Origin: Herbaspirillum sp. Sphag64
Lineage (GTDB): Bacteria > Pseudomonadota > Gammaproteobacteria > Burkholderiales > Burkholderiaceae_D
Assembly: GCF_014192645.1 (NCBI RefSeq)
Contig: NZ_JACHYE010000003.1
Location: forward strand, 186,001 to 250,000
DNA: 64,000 nt
Reading direction: 5' to 3'
Shown: positions 51,396-59,768 of the stretch, in pieces
Layout: each line of letters begins with the position of its first letter
How positions within the stretch are numbered: position 1 is the stretch's first letter
Translations under genes and position numbers: made by a program
Notes under the pieces: generated by a model
Database searches by the model: none
The model's input: the letters and a program-made list of their open reading frames with translations, nothing else
What the model was told of the DNA's origin: nothing

Positions 51396-53828
51396 ATGAC
51401 TATTCGTCAGCGTATTACCCTGCTCGTCATACTCACGTTTATCGCCATCAGTGCCATCGGTGGCTATGCCGTTTTGCAGTCGCGTAGCAGTGCGGGTGAG
51501 GTTCGCTCAGTAACGGAAGGGGTCGTACCGACCGTCTTGGCTTCATCCGATCTGGTTGCCCAGCTCAAAGATGTCCATCTGGCCGCCATGGTAATGGTGA
51601 CCGAGACGGACAACCAGATGGTCGCTCAGGAAAACGAAAAGCTCGATGCCAAAAAGGCGGACCTGGAAAAGGCCTTGCTGTTTCAGTCCACACAGGCGGT
51701 CAGTCAAGCCCAGAAAGGCTTGATCGAACAGGCCCGTGAGAGTCTGGATAACTATTTTGGTGCGATCGACAACACAGCCAAGTTCAAGCTTGCCGGCAAG
51801 GATGCACTGGCGCAGGCATCCTTCTTTGGCAACGCAGTCCAGTATCAGGTGGAACTGGAGGGGGTAGTCAATACCTTGCGTATCGAAAAAAACCGGACCA
51901 AGGACGATGCCATTGCCGCTCTCAACAAGACGCTGGCTGATACCAGCACGACAATTACGCTGGTCACCGTCGTAGCGGTTCTGGCTCTGACCCTGATCGG
52001 CTATCTGTTATATCGCCAGATCACCGGTCCGATCAGTCGCATGCAAACCATGATGACGGAGATCGCTGTCAGCCAGGATTTCACACGCCGTCTGCCAGTG
52101 GACCGGCTCGACGAAGTCGGTCATTCGATCGTTGCCTTCAATGGCATGGTCGAAAAAATTCAGGAAGCCTCAGCACAGGTCAAGCAGAAGACTGCCGATA
52201 TGCAGGCCATGCTGCAAAATATCCCGCAAGGTATTCTGACCATTGTGGATGGCAATACGGTGCACCCGGAATATTCGGCCTTCCTTGAAAGCGTGTTTGA
52301 AACCACCGATATTGCCGGTCGTTCCATCATGGATCTGGTCTTCACCGATACCAATCTGGGCGCCGATACCTTGTCCCAGATCGAAGCCTTGGGCGGTGCC
52401 TGCATCGGCGAGGATGTGATGAACTTCACCTTCAATGAACATCTGATGGTGGGCGAAGTTGAAAAGACCATGGCCGATGGCCGGGTCAAGATTCTGGATC
52501 TAAGCTGGTCGCCGATTGTTGATGACAATGATCTGGTAATACGTCTGATGCTGTGCGTACGCGACGTTACCGAACTGCGCCAGCTGGCAGCCGAAGCCAA
52601 CGAGCAAAAACATGAGCTGGAAATGATCGGCGAGATATTGGCCGTGAATCCCGCCAAGTTTCAGGAGTTCATCAGCACCTCGCGTCGATTCCTCGACGAT
52701 AACGAACAGATCGTCCAGCACAACCCCGAAGCGACGGCCTTTGCGATTGCCAAGCTGTTCCGCAATATGCACACCATCAAAGGCAATGCCCGTACCTATG
52801 GATTGCTCCATTTGAGCAATGTGGTACATGACGTCGAGCAGTTCTACGACGACCTGCGGCATCCCGATAGCGGTGCGATCTGGGACCAGACTGTGTTGAT
52901 GCAGGATCTGATTCGGGTACGCGTAGCCATTGACCGCTATGCCCGCATCAACGAAGTGACTTTGGGTCGTGCGTCAGCAGCCACATTGGACAATGCCGTC
53001 GACCGCCATGTCTTGACGATTGATCGCAAACATATTCAGGATAGTCTGCACCGGCTGGAAACAGTCAACACTGCCAATTTGCACGAACTGATTGCGGTAC
53101 GTGATGCGGTACGCCGTACCTTGCGCCTGCTCGGTACCGAACCAGTCGCCGACATGCTGGCTGGCGTGATTGATTCGCTACCGGCGCTGGCCATCGATCT
53201 CGGTAAGGCTGCCCCGGTCGTGGTGGTGGAAGATAACGGCTATGTCCTCCATAGCCATGCTGCGGGGCTGGTCAACAATGTCTTCATGCATCTGATGCGC
53301 AATGCCGTCGATCATGGCCTGGAAAGCCCAGAGGAGCGCGTTGCCCATGGCAAGCCGGAGGCGGGTACGATTCGTCTGCAACTGGGTGTGATGAACAACA
53401 TGCTACACATGGCACTGTCGGACGATGGTCGTGGACTGGCACTGGAACGTATACGCCAGACTGCCATCAGCAAACAACTGATTGCATCCGACCAATTGCT
53501 CAGCGATGCCGAATTGGCCCGCGTGGTGTTGCAACCCGGATTCTCTACCCGTACCGAAGTCACTGGCGTTTCTGGTCGTGGTGTCGGCATGGATGCGGTG
53601 CTGGATTTTGTTACCCGCGAACATGGTGAGATCGAATTTGTCTTCCTGGATCAGGCTGAAGGTGCCGAATTCCGCGCCTTCCAGATCAATGTGATGTTGC
53701 CGGAGCATTTTTCGGTTGAAGTTGATGGTATCAACGTTGACTACCCGATACCCACTGCGGAACAACGCCCGGTTACGTCAGGTATGCCTTTGGCTGGTGC
53801 GCACGATGATGATGCACAGGTCGCCTGA
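51396..53828 (+). CDS. Membrane CheA-like kinase with HAMP, PAS, Hpt and HATPase domains
   Basis: This 810-residue protein combines an MCP-like four-helix periplasmic sensor (residues 30-185, between helices LLVILTFIAISAIGGYAV and ITLVTVVAVLALTLIGYL), a HAMP domain, a PAS-like domain (residues 265-390) and an Hpt domain with His459 (MHTIKGNARTYGL). A CheA-type HATPase follows, with HLMRNAVDHGLE, DDGRGLAL and SGRGVGMDAV. The CheW-like domain that normally ends CheA is absent, and so are P2 and a CheA dimerisation domain of usual form. It heads a four-gene run with MCP-like, CheX-like and CheY-like proteins. It likely phosphorylates the CheY-like protein. Confidence 0.88.
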   Translation: MTIRQRITLLVILTFIAISAIGGYAVLQSRSSAGEVRSVTEGVVPTVLASSDLVAQLKDVHLAAMVMVTETDNQMVAQENEKLDAKKADLEKALLFQSTQAVSQAQKGLIEQARESLDNYFGAIDNTAKFKLAGKDALAQASFFGNAVQYQVELEGVVNTLRIEKNRTKDDAIAALNKTLADTSTTITLVTVVAVLALTLIGYLLYRQITGPISRMQTMMTEIAVSQDFTRRLPVDRLDEVGHSIVAFNGMVEKIQEASAQVKQKTADMQAMLQNIPQGILTIVDGNTVHPEYSAFLESVFETTDIAGRSIMDLVFTDTNLGADTLSQIEALGGACIGEDVMNFTFNEHLMVGEVEKTMADGRVKILDLSWSPIVDDNDLVIRLMLCVRDVTELRQLAAEANEQKHELEMIGEILAVNPAKFQEFISTSRRFLDDNEQIVQHNPEATAFAIAKLFRNMHTIKGNARTYGLLHLSNVVHDVEQFYDDLRHPDSGAIWDQTVLMQDLIRVRVAIDRYARINEVTLGRASAATLDNAVDRHVLTIDRKHIQDSLHRLETVNTANLHELIAVRDAVRRTLRLLGTEPVADMLAGVIDSLPALAIDLGKAAPVVVVEDNGYVLHSHAAGLVNNVFMHLMRNAVDHGLESPEERVAHGKPEAGTIRLQLGVMNNMLHMALSDDGRGLALERIRQTAISKQLIASDQLLSDAELARVVLQPGFSTRTEVTGVSGRGVGMDAVLDFVTREHGEIEFVFLDQAEGAEFRAFQINVMLPEHFSVEVDGINVDYPIPTAEQRPVTSGMPLAGAHDDDAQVA

Positions 53829-53870
53829 GCATACTGAGTGTCCTGAATCTACCAAGGTAATGAGAACGAA

Positions 53871-54611
53871 ATGAGCATGATCGTCAATCAGATGTTGCTG
53901 CTGGTCTTTGGCATGTTGTTGAGCGGTGTGCCGCTCGGGTGGCTATGGCGTCGCGAACGTGTGCGAGCACGCCTTGCTGGCAACGCGGAGCAAATCCGAC
54001 TACGCGAACTGCAACAACAGGTAGAGCAGACGCTGGCACAGCAGCAGTTGTTGTTTGATCAGCAGCAGCAAGAGCTGGACGAGCTGCGGCATGCACACGA
54101 ACAGATGTTGCTGAGTACGCAAGACCAGAATGCCAGCGTGCTTGCACAAATAAATACGCACAAAGCAGAGCATCTGGCGCGGGTATTGGAAAACTGTGAT
54201 GCTTCCCAGGAGACCATCGGCAATTTGTTAGGGCTGATGCGCACCTTTGAACGCTGGCACGATGACATGAACGTCCTGATTCAGCACAACCGTGAAATGC
54301 ATCGCAAGAATGACGAATTTGCGCTGATCGTCAATCAGGTCATCATCGTGGCACTCAATGCCTCCATCGAAGCTGCGCGCGCCGGTGCGCATGGCCGTGG
54401 TTTTGCCGTGGTGGCATCCGAGGTACGTGATCTGGCACAACGCGCCGAGAAGCTGTCCAAAAGCTATCGTAGCAATCTGTACCAGAACGACCTGATTACC
54501 ACCACCACCTTTCAGGACCTGCAGGCTGGCGGCAAAATGATCATCGGCGCCATTACCGGGCTTGATCAGATCAACCGCAAGACCAGGGAAACCCTGGTGC
54601 TAGCTGCCTGA
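53871..54611 (+). CDS. Short MCP-like signalling protein with one N-terminal helix
   Basis: This 246-residue protein has a single N-terminal membrane segment ([19 protein letters not shown]), a Gln-rich coiled coil (residues 40-100) and the MCP signalling tip around residues 163-193 ([20 protein letters not shown]). There is no periplasmic sensor domain and no HAMP, and the tip is followed by only about 55 residues. It may act as an adaptor or cytoplasmic-signal receptor for the CheA-like kinase encoded upstream. Confidence 0.82.
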   Translation: MSMIVNQMLLLVFGMLLSGVPLGWLWRRERVRARLAGNAEQIRLRELQQQVEQTLAQQQLLFDQQQQELDELRHAHEQMLLSTQDQNASVLAQINTHKAEHLARVLENCDASQETIGNLLGLMRTFERWHDDMNVLIQHNREMHRKNDEFALIVNQVIIVALNASIEAARAGAHGRGFAVVASEVRDLAQRAEKLSKSYRSNLYQNDLITTTTFQDLQAGGKMIIGAITGLDQINRKTRETLVLAA

Positions 54612-54627
54612 AACCGGAGTAACGACG

Positions 54628-55185
54628 ATGTTGAGTCCTTCCGCCCAAGACGGCTTTGATCTGTTACTTATGCAGGCACTCAAAGGGAGTTTGATTTCCT
54701 CTGATGAGCAGGCTGAGGTCAGCATCGCCACTGCCGATGAATTCACCGGCATGCGTGACTGCCAGATGGTGGTACTGACCATTTCTTCTTATCTGTTTCG
54801 GGCGATGGTGATGTTTCACTTTGTATCGGATAAGCCGACCCGCGAGCATTTTGCGCGGCTCAGCCGACTGCCCGAACCGGAAATGAGCGAGCAGGCATTC
54901 ATGGATGCGATTGCCGAGAGTGGCAATCTGTGCTGCGGCATTCTTAATCGCGAGTTGGGTAATTTCTTTGCCCACATCGGCATGTCGACTCCGAACGTGA
55001 TTGATCAGCAATGCGCTGCCTATCTTTCCACGCTCAAGCATCAGCATGTGCAGCATTTCGCGGTGGAACTTGCGCAGTCTCAACGGCTCTACGTCACCCT
55101 CTGCGTGAGCGCTTATGACGAGATTGACTTTCAGGTTGATCCTGCGGCTACTGCGGCGGAGACTGGTGAGCTGGAACTGTTCTGA
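54628..55185 (+). CDS. CheX-like phosphatase domain protein
   Basis: This 185-residue protein contains AESGNLCCGILNRELG, which fits the ExxN signature of CheC/CheX/FliY phosphatases with Glu97 and Asn100. Only one such motif is present, as in CheX. The fold prediction by eye (mixed alpha/beta, late strands QRLYVTLCVSAYDEIDFQV) agrees. It would dephosphorylate the CheY-like protein encoded 46 bases downstream. The ATG has GGAG eight bases upstream. Confidence 0.72.
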   Translation: MLSPSAQDGFDLLLMQALKGSLISSDEQAEVSIATADEFTGMRDCQMVVLTISSYLFRAMVMFHFVSDKPTREHFARLSRLPEPEMSEQAFMDAIAESGNLCCGILNRELGNFFAHIGMSTPNVIDQQCAAYLSTLKHQHVQHFAVELAQSQRLYVTLCVSAYDEIDFQVDPAATAAETGELELF

Positions 55186-55231
55186 ATTTTCCCATCATCC
55201 TTTTTTACACTGACAACTACTACTTACTCCC

Positions 55232-55600
55232 ATGGCACAAATTCTCGTCGTTGATGATTCCAGCACTGTTCGCGCTGAAGTCGGTGATTTCCTCAAAAAG
55301 AACGGCCTCGATGTCACCCTTGCGGTCGACGGACGGGATGGCCTGGACAAGCTCAAGGGTGATCCGGCAATCAAGCTGGTGGTCTCGGACGTCAATATGC
55401 CCAATATGGATGGCCTGACCATGGCCGAGAAGATTCGCAGTGATCTCGGCAATGCTGCGGTGAACATCATCATGCTCACTACCGAAAATTCGCCCATCAT
55501 GAAAGAGCGGGGCAAAGCGGCTGGCATCAAGGGCTGGATCGTCAAACCCTTCAAGGGCGATGCCGTGCTGGCGACATTCAAGAAGCTGGTGGGCGTGTAA
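55232..55600 (+). CDS. CheY-like single-domain response regulator
   Basis: This 122-residue receiver has the acidic pair in LVVDDSSTVRAEV, a phospho-accepting Asp in LVVSDVNMPNMDG near residue 53, the conserved Thr in IIMLTTENS and the Lys in IVKPFKGD. There is no output domain. It ends the chemosensory-like module and probably receives phosphate from the CheA-like kinase. No clear ribosome site is seen before the ATG. Confidence 0.92.
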   Translation: MAQILVVDDSSTVRAEVGDFLKKNGLDVTLAVDGRDGLDKLKGDPAIKLVVSDVNMPNMDGLTMAEKIRSDLGNAAVNIIMLTTENSPIMKERGKAAGIKGWIVKPFKGDAVLATFKKLVGV

Positions 55601-55680
55601 GCAGGAGCGGCGGTAAGCGCACTGATCGCGACTCTCGCGGTATAGTTAGGTCTTTCTTATAAGATCGTGCGACAAGGAAC

Positions 55681-56001
55681 ATGGCAAATATTGCGCCAGT
55701 CAGTTTTACCGCTTTGCACCATTGCCTGACAGAAGACTTTGGACTGTTACCTGAGCCACCTCATGGTGGAAGCTGGAGAACGTATTTTTCAGGTGCCATA
55801 ATTTGGCACCCGGCGTCGTCAACGAGACTGCTGAAGGTAATTCTCGGGGCTGATAGCGTACCTCTGAGGATACTTCTGTGTGTATCCTCAGATAACAACA
55901 ACAGCGTTTTCCTGTCGGTGCCGTTCCTGTTCGCTGAGTTGCAGACTGCCATTGCCAACGAGCAGCAAAAATTGGCACAGCGTGCTGCAATTCAGCGCTG
56001 A
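55681..56001 (+). CDS. Small hypothetical protein
   Basis: This 106-residue protein is of no family I recognise. It contains HCLTEDFGLLPEPPHGGSWR and a beta-rich middle (LLKVILGADSVPLRILLCVS). It has no signal peptide or clear membrane segment. AAGGA precedes the ATG closely. It converges with the ABM-domain gene, with 4 bases between the stop codons. Confidence 0.5.
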   Translation: MANIAPVSFTALHHCLTEDFGLLPEPPHGGSWRTYFSGAIIWHPASSTRLLKVILGADSVPLRILLCVSSDNNNSVFLSVPFLFAELQTAIANEQQKLAQRAAIQR

Positions 56002-56005
56002 TGCG

Positions 56006-56347
56006 TCAATCGTTTACATCAAACGAATACGCCCGCTCCACGCGAGCGATACGCACTTCATACTGTGCATACCATTGTTGCCTGCCAGTCTCTTGCGCAA
56101 TTTGATGATCAGCGTGCGCCTTCCACGCAGCAATCGCTGCCAGACTCTCCCAATAAGAGACGGTGATGCCGAAGCCGTCACCGCCGCGCACACTTTCTGC
56201 GCCTAGAAAACCTGGCTGCGCAGAAGCAAGCTCAACCATCCGGTCTGACATCTGGTCGTAACCCTGATCACCCTCAGTACGCTGGGAAGGAAAGATCACG
56301 GAGTAATAGGGTGGGGCGGGCAGTTTCGCAAAGGGGCTCTGGCTCAT
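56006..56347 (-). CDS. Antibiotic-biosynthesis-monooxygenase (ABM) domain protein
   Basis: This 113-residue ferredoxin-like dimeric protein has YYSVIFPSQRTEGDQGYDQM, then LASAQPGFLGAES and ITVSYWESLAAIAAWKAHAD, the standard ABM pattern; the HADH-type motif reads HADHQIA. Members include heme- or quinol-acting enzymes and many unknowns. The ATG at 56347 has AGGA upstream; a longer frame starts at 56398. It is divergent from the DJ-1 gene across a region with a dyad operator, so both may respond to the same electrophile or redox signal. Confidence 0.82.
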   Translation of the reverse strand: MSQSPFAKLPAPPYYSVIFPSQRTEGDQGYDQMSDRMVELASAQPGFLGAESVRGGDGFGITVSYWESLAAIAAWKAHADHQIAQETGRQQWYAQYEVRIARVERAYSFDVND

Positions 56348-56478
56348 GTTGTATCCTGTGAAAAGGGGAGAGAAGTCACGCGCTGTGGCATGCTGCATAT
56401 TGTTTCATGAAGGTAGTTGACTGCCTCGAACTTTTTTGTAGGATGCTTATAAGTGGCGCGTTGATCGAACTTTTTCCT

Positions 56479-56509
56479 ATTAGACGACCGGTCTAATATG
56501 TGACATAAT
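56479..56509. promoter_or_regulatory. Dyad operator and -10 element before the DJ-1 gene
   Basis: ATTAGAC-N5-GTCTAAT (56479-56497) is a perfect dyad typical of TetR-family operators. CATAAT at 56504-56509 is a likely -10 box, so the dyad covers the -35/spacer region and would repress when bound. No TetR gene is in the window. Confidence 0.65.
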
Positions 56510-56560
56510 GACTTCACTTTGATGCGTTGCGAGACGTAAAACTTCACTCTGGAGAATTTG

Positions 56561-57238
56561 ATGAAAGTATTGTTTGTCCTGACTTCCCATGACCAACTGG
56601 GCAACACTGGCGAAAAGACCGGCTTCTGGCTGGAAGAGTTTGCCGCGCCGTATTACGCCTTCAAGGATGCTGGCGTTGAGATCACACTTGCCTCGCCAGC
56701 AGGTGGGCAGCCGCCACTGGACCCAAAGAGCGATATGCCTGACTTCCAGACCGATACCACTCGGCGCTTTGCACAAGATCCAGCGGCGCAGGCTGAGCTG
56801 GCCAAAACAACGCCATTGTCACAAATCAAGGGTGAAGAATTTGATTTGCTGTTCTATCCCGGCGGTCATGGCCCACTGTGGGATCTGGCCGAAGATGCGG
56901 TGTCGATTGCGCTGATCGAGCAGTTCGACCGCGCAGGCAAGCCATTTGGACTTGTCTGTCACGCACCAGGTGCCTTGCGCCACGTGCGTGCCGCCAATGG
57001 TGACCCGATCGTCAAGGGACGTCGGGTCACCGGCTTTAGCAACGCGGAAGAAGCTGCAGTTGGCCTGACTGAGGTGGTTCCATTCCTGATTGAAGATGAG
57101 TTTCAACGTCAGGGCGGTTTGTATGAAAAGGGACCGGACTGGCGTTCCTACGTCGTGGTCGATGGCCGTCTGGTTACAGGTCAAAACCCGGCCAGCTCGG
57201 ATGCCGTTGCCCATGCATTACTGAAGCTGGCTAGCTGA
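56561..57238 (+). CDS. DJ-1/PfpI (Hsp31-like) glyoxalase/chaperone family protein
   Basis: This 225-residue protein has the nucleophile elbow LVCHAPGALRHV with the catalytic Cys, the preceding YPGGHGPLWDLAED segment and an early KTGFWLEEFAAPYYAF with the conserved Glu. This set fits the class of Hsp31/YDR533C-like proteins that act on methylglyoxal or as chaperones. The ATG has GGAG six bases upstream. A dyad operator lies at the promoter. Its neighbour is an ABM protein, so a reactive-aldehyde or electrophile response is plausible. Confidence 0.9.
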   Translation: MKVLFVLTSHDQLGNTGEKTGFWLEEFAAPYYAFKDAGVEITLASPAGGQPPLDPKSDMPDFQTDTTRRFAQDPAAQAELAKTTPLSQIKGEEFDLLFYPGGHGPLWDLAEDAVSIALIEQFDRAGKPFGLVCHAPGALRHVRAANGDPIVKGRRVTGFSNAEEAAVGLTEVVPFLIEDEFQRQGGLYEKGPDWRSYVVVDGRLVTGQNPASSDAVAHALLKLAS

Positions 57239-57276
57239 TCGTCTGATCTTTGGGTGGCTTCGCCACAGCGCCATGT

Positions 57277-57305
57277 AAAAGGGCCGACACAATGTCGGCC
57301 CTTTT
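57277..57305. terminator. Terminator between the DJ-1 gene and the nickel permease gene
   Basis: AAAAGGGCCGACA (57277-57289) pairs perfectly with TGTCGGCCCTTTT (57293-57305), loop CAA. It lies between convergent genes and is symmetrical, so it can serve both. Confidence 0.9.
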
Positions 57306-57328
57306 TACGATTTCACTTGCAACGGATT

Positions 57329-58390
57329 TCAGGACTTGCGGATCACTTCCACCTCGTCCAGTCGTTGCCAGCGATAGTAGCCAAGTGACAGCAGCCAGCT
57401 CAGAATGAATACGCCAATAATGAGGTAGCCAATGCTGCCAAAATGCGCATTGATTGCTGCAACGGCGGACCAGACCGGACCGCTAGGGTTGTAATGCTCG
57501 GCCAGCAATCCGAGTACCTCCAGGCCGCCAACCGCGACGGCGACAATCACCGAGACGAAGGTAATCGTCATGTTGTAGTAGAGCTTGCGGATCGGCTTGA
57601 CGAATGCCCAGCCATAGGCTCCGAGCATCAAAATGCTGTCAGTGGTATCGATCAGCGACATACCGGCTGTGAATAGTAGCGGGAAGATCAGGATGGTCCA
57701 GATCGACAAACCATCCGAGGCTTGTGCAGCAGACATCCCCAACAAGCTGATCTCGGTAGCTGTATCAAAACCCAGACCAAACAGAAAACCTAGTGGATAC
57801 ATGTGCCAGCTGCGGGTGATCAGCCGGAACATGGGCTTGAAAATACGCGCCAGAAAGCCGCGATTGGCCAGCAGCAGGTCCATATCCTCTTCCACGTAAG
57901 GCTCACCCCGGCGCACCTTGCGGAAGGTTTTGTAGACTGCATGCAGGACTACAAAATTGATTGCCGCAATAATGAACAGGAAGAACGCAGAGACCAGCGT
58001 GCCGATCAAGCCGCCGATTTCCTTGAAGTCACTCATTTGCTGTTGCAGCGCCGCCGCACTGACAGCAATCACGACGCTGGCCAGGATCACCACCGTCGAG
58101 TGACCGAGCGAAAACATGAAGCCGACGGCAACCGGACGCTTGCCTTCTTGTATCAACTTGCGGGTGACATTGTCGATGGCGGCAATATGATCGGCATCGA
58201 CTGCATGGCGCAGCCCAAAGCTGTATGCCAGAAAGGCTGTGCCCAGCAACAATGGATGCTCGCGGAGCGCAATGATGGCCCATGTCCAAGCACCGAGATT
58301 GAAGGCAATCAGCAATAGATACATGCCGATGACCTTGCCTTTGACATCGGACGAGGCATCACTGAACAGCGCTTTCATGACCCGGCTCAT
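57329..58390 (-). CDS. NiCoT-family nickel/cobalt permease
   Basis: This protein of about 353 residues has eight helices. The family signature HAVDADHIAAIDN in helix 2 coordinates the metal. Further motifs are FSLGHSTVVI, LGFDTATEI and LLFTAGMSLIDTTDS. It imports Ni(II) or Co(II) with high affinity. The start chosen, ATG at 58390, has AGGA eight bases upstream; ATG 58396 or TTG 58435 are alternatives. It lies downstream of nikR with its own leader. No urease or hydrogenase genes are in the window. Confidence 0.92.
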   Translation of the reverse strand: MSRVMKALFSDASSDVKGKVIGMYLLLIAFNLGAWTWAIIALREHPLLLGTAFLAYSFGLRHAVDADHIAAIDNVTRKLIQEGKRPVAVGFMFSLGHSTVVILASVVIAVSAAALQQQMSDFKEIGGLIGTLVSAFFLFIIAAINFVVLHAVYKTFRKVRRGEPYVEEDMDLLLANRGFLARIFKPMFRLITRSWHMYPLGFLFGLGFDTATEISLLGMSAAQASDGLSIWTILIFPLLFTAGMSLIDTTDSILMLGAYGWAFVKPIRKLYYNMTITFVSVIVAVAVGGLEVLGLLAEHYNPSGPVWSAVAAINAHFGSIGYLIIGVFILSWLLSLGYYRWQRLDEVEVIRKS

Positions 58391-58466
58391 CGGCATGTTC
58401 CTGTAGCTGGGCAAACCAGAGAGGGTATGCGACAAAACAACATGAGGATTCCTTGGTTGATTTTCT

Positions 58467-58493
58467 GTGTGAAGAATTATGCAATATTCATAC
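58467..58493 (-). promoter_or_regulatory. Possible NikR-type box before the nickel permease gene
   Basis: GTGTGA-N15-TCATAC resembles the E. coli NikR operator GTATGA-N16-TCATAC with one mismatch and one base less in the spacer. It sits about 75 bases upstream of the permease start, between nikR and the permease gene. The adjacent nikR makes the reading plausible but not certain. Confidence 0.4.
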
Positions 58494-58512
58494 CAAAAAG
58501 GAAAAGTAAAAC

Positions 58513-58529
58513 CTGCATTGCAAATGCAG
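58513..58529. repeat. Small hairpin in the nikR-permease gap
   Basis: CTGCATT-GCA-AATGCAG is a perfect 7-bp inverted repeat 30 bases past the nikR stop. It may be a weak terminator or part of the operator region. Confidence 0.45.
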
Positions 58530-58558
58530 ATTATCTATTTTGCGGACCGATCAAATGA

Positions 58559-59020
58559 TCAGCGATGGGGGTGGGTGTGACTATGACGATGGCCGACGCG
58601 CACGTAGGCCTCGGTCTTGATCTCAACCGGGACCAGATGCACATTGCCATGGCGTACACCAGTCTGGGAAATAATGGCATTGGCGCAGGCTTGGACCTCC
58701 TCAATTTTGCCTTTGAGGATGACGGTTTCCAGACAATTGTCATGATCCAGATGGACGTGCTGGGAAGCGACTGCCACATCGTGATGGTCGTGCTGCAGCT
58801 GGGTCAGCCGGTTCGAGAGCATGCGCTCGTGATGATCGTAGACATAACTGACAGTAGCGACGCACCATTTCGCCTTGCCGGCGACGATTTCTGCTTCACC
58901 CAGCTCCTTGCGGACCAGATCGCGAAATGCCTCGGAGCGGTTCAGGTAACCCTTGCGCTCGACCAGCTGGTCAAACGCTTCGGCCAGGCTGTCATCAACT
59001 GAAATGGTTAAACGTCGCAT
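58559..59020 (-). CDS. nikR: Nickel-responsive regulator NikR
   Basis: This 153-residue regulator has an N-terminal ribbon-helix-helix domain (RRLTISVDDSLAEAFDQLVE, GYLNRSEAFRDLVRKEL) and a C-terminal ACT-like metal domain. The nickel ligands are visible as the HVHLDHDNC segment (His, His, Cys) plus an earlier His in YDHHERM. The His-rich tail (RHSHTHPHR) may also bind nickel. The ATG at 59020 is preferred over a longer frame because the fold begins there. It probably represses the adjacent NiCoT permease gene. Confidence 0.94.
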   Translation of the reverse strand: MRRLTISVDDSLAEAFDQLVERKGYLNRSEAFRDLVRKELGEAEIVAGKAKWCVATVSYVYDHHERMLSNRLTQLQHDHHDVAVASQHVHLDHDNCLETVILKGKIEEVQACANAIISQTGVRHGNVHLVPVEIKTEAYVRVGHRHSHTHPHR

Positions 59021-59032
59021 CGCGCACTCCGT

Positions 59033-59045
59033 ACTATTGAATAGT
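59033..59045. promoter_or_regulatory. Palindrome at the nikR start
   Basis: ACTATT-G-AATAGT lies 13 bases upstream of the nikR ATG, within its likely promoter or leader. It could be an autoregulatory site. No consensus confirms this. Confidence 0.4.
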
Positions 59046-59067
59046 GCGAGATCATACCAGTGAGCGC

Positions 59068-59766
59068 TCAGTTTGCCAGCAACGTCAAATCGAGATGTCC
59101 GGCAGCTAGTTGCGCACTGGCCTGCGCTGAAAGAAACGGGATGCAACCTAGAAGCGGTGCGGTGATGCGTGCTCGCAGGCTGTTGATATTGTGGCCCAGA
59201 TTCAGTATGTCAGGGTCGATGATGTTGGCGACCCACCCGGCTACTGACAATCCCCGTGCCTTGATTGCTTCCAGTGTGAGCAAAGCGTGGTTGATACAGC
59301 CAAGCCGGATGCCAACCACCAGAATGACCGGTAGAGCTAACAAGCTGGCTAGATCACCGGTATCGGCGTCTGTATTGAGCGGCACCAGAAACCCTCCTAC
59401 GCCTTCGACAATCACGCACTCAGCCTGCGTACTGACGTTCTGGAACGCATCAACAATCGTCTCTAAACTGATCGACTGGCCTTCCTTGATCGCCGCGATA
59501 TGCGGTGCGGTCGGCTCCTGAAACAGATAAGGATTGATGCTGTGTGCTGGCAGCGCGACATTGTTGACCGCCAGCAGCGCATCGACATCCTCGTTATGCC
59601 AGTCGCCGTCAGCATTGCCTTGCCACTGCGCGCCGGACGCTACCGGCTTCATGCCGACCACGCGCAGTCCCTCTGCCGCCAGTCCATGCACTAGCGCGGC
59701 GCTGACCAGGGTTTTGCCGACGCCGGTATCGGTACCTGCAACAAAATAGGCTTTCGCTGTTCGCAT
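59068..59766 (-). CDS. bioD: Dethiobiotin synthetase
   Basis: This 232-residue enzyme closes the ureido ring of dethiobiotin using CO2 and ATP. The P-loop is FVAGTDTGVGKTLVSAALV at the N-terminus, and further marks are GMKPVASGA, NPYLFQEPTAPHIAA and VEGVGGFLVPLN. It is the last gene of the biotin operon, 2 bases after bioA, and converges on nothing nearby; nikR follows on the same strand. Confidence 0.96.
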   Translation of the reverse strand: MRTAKAYFVAGTDTGVGKTLVSAALVHGLAAEGLRVVGMKPVASGAQWQGNADGDWHNEDVDALLAVNNVALPAHSINPYLFQEPTAPHIAAIKEGQSISLETIVDAFQNVSTQAECVIVEGVGGFLVPLNTDADTGDLASLLALPVILVVGIRLGCINHALLTLEAIKARGLSVAGWVANIIDPDILNLGHNINSLRARITAPLLGCIPFLSAQASAQLAAGHLDLTLLAN

Positions 59767-59768
59767 GA

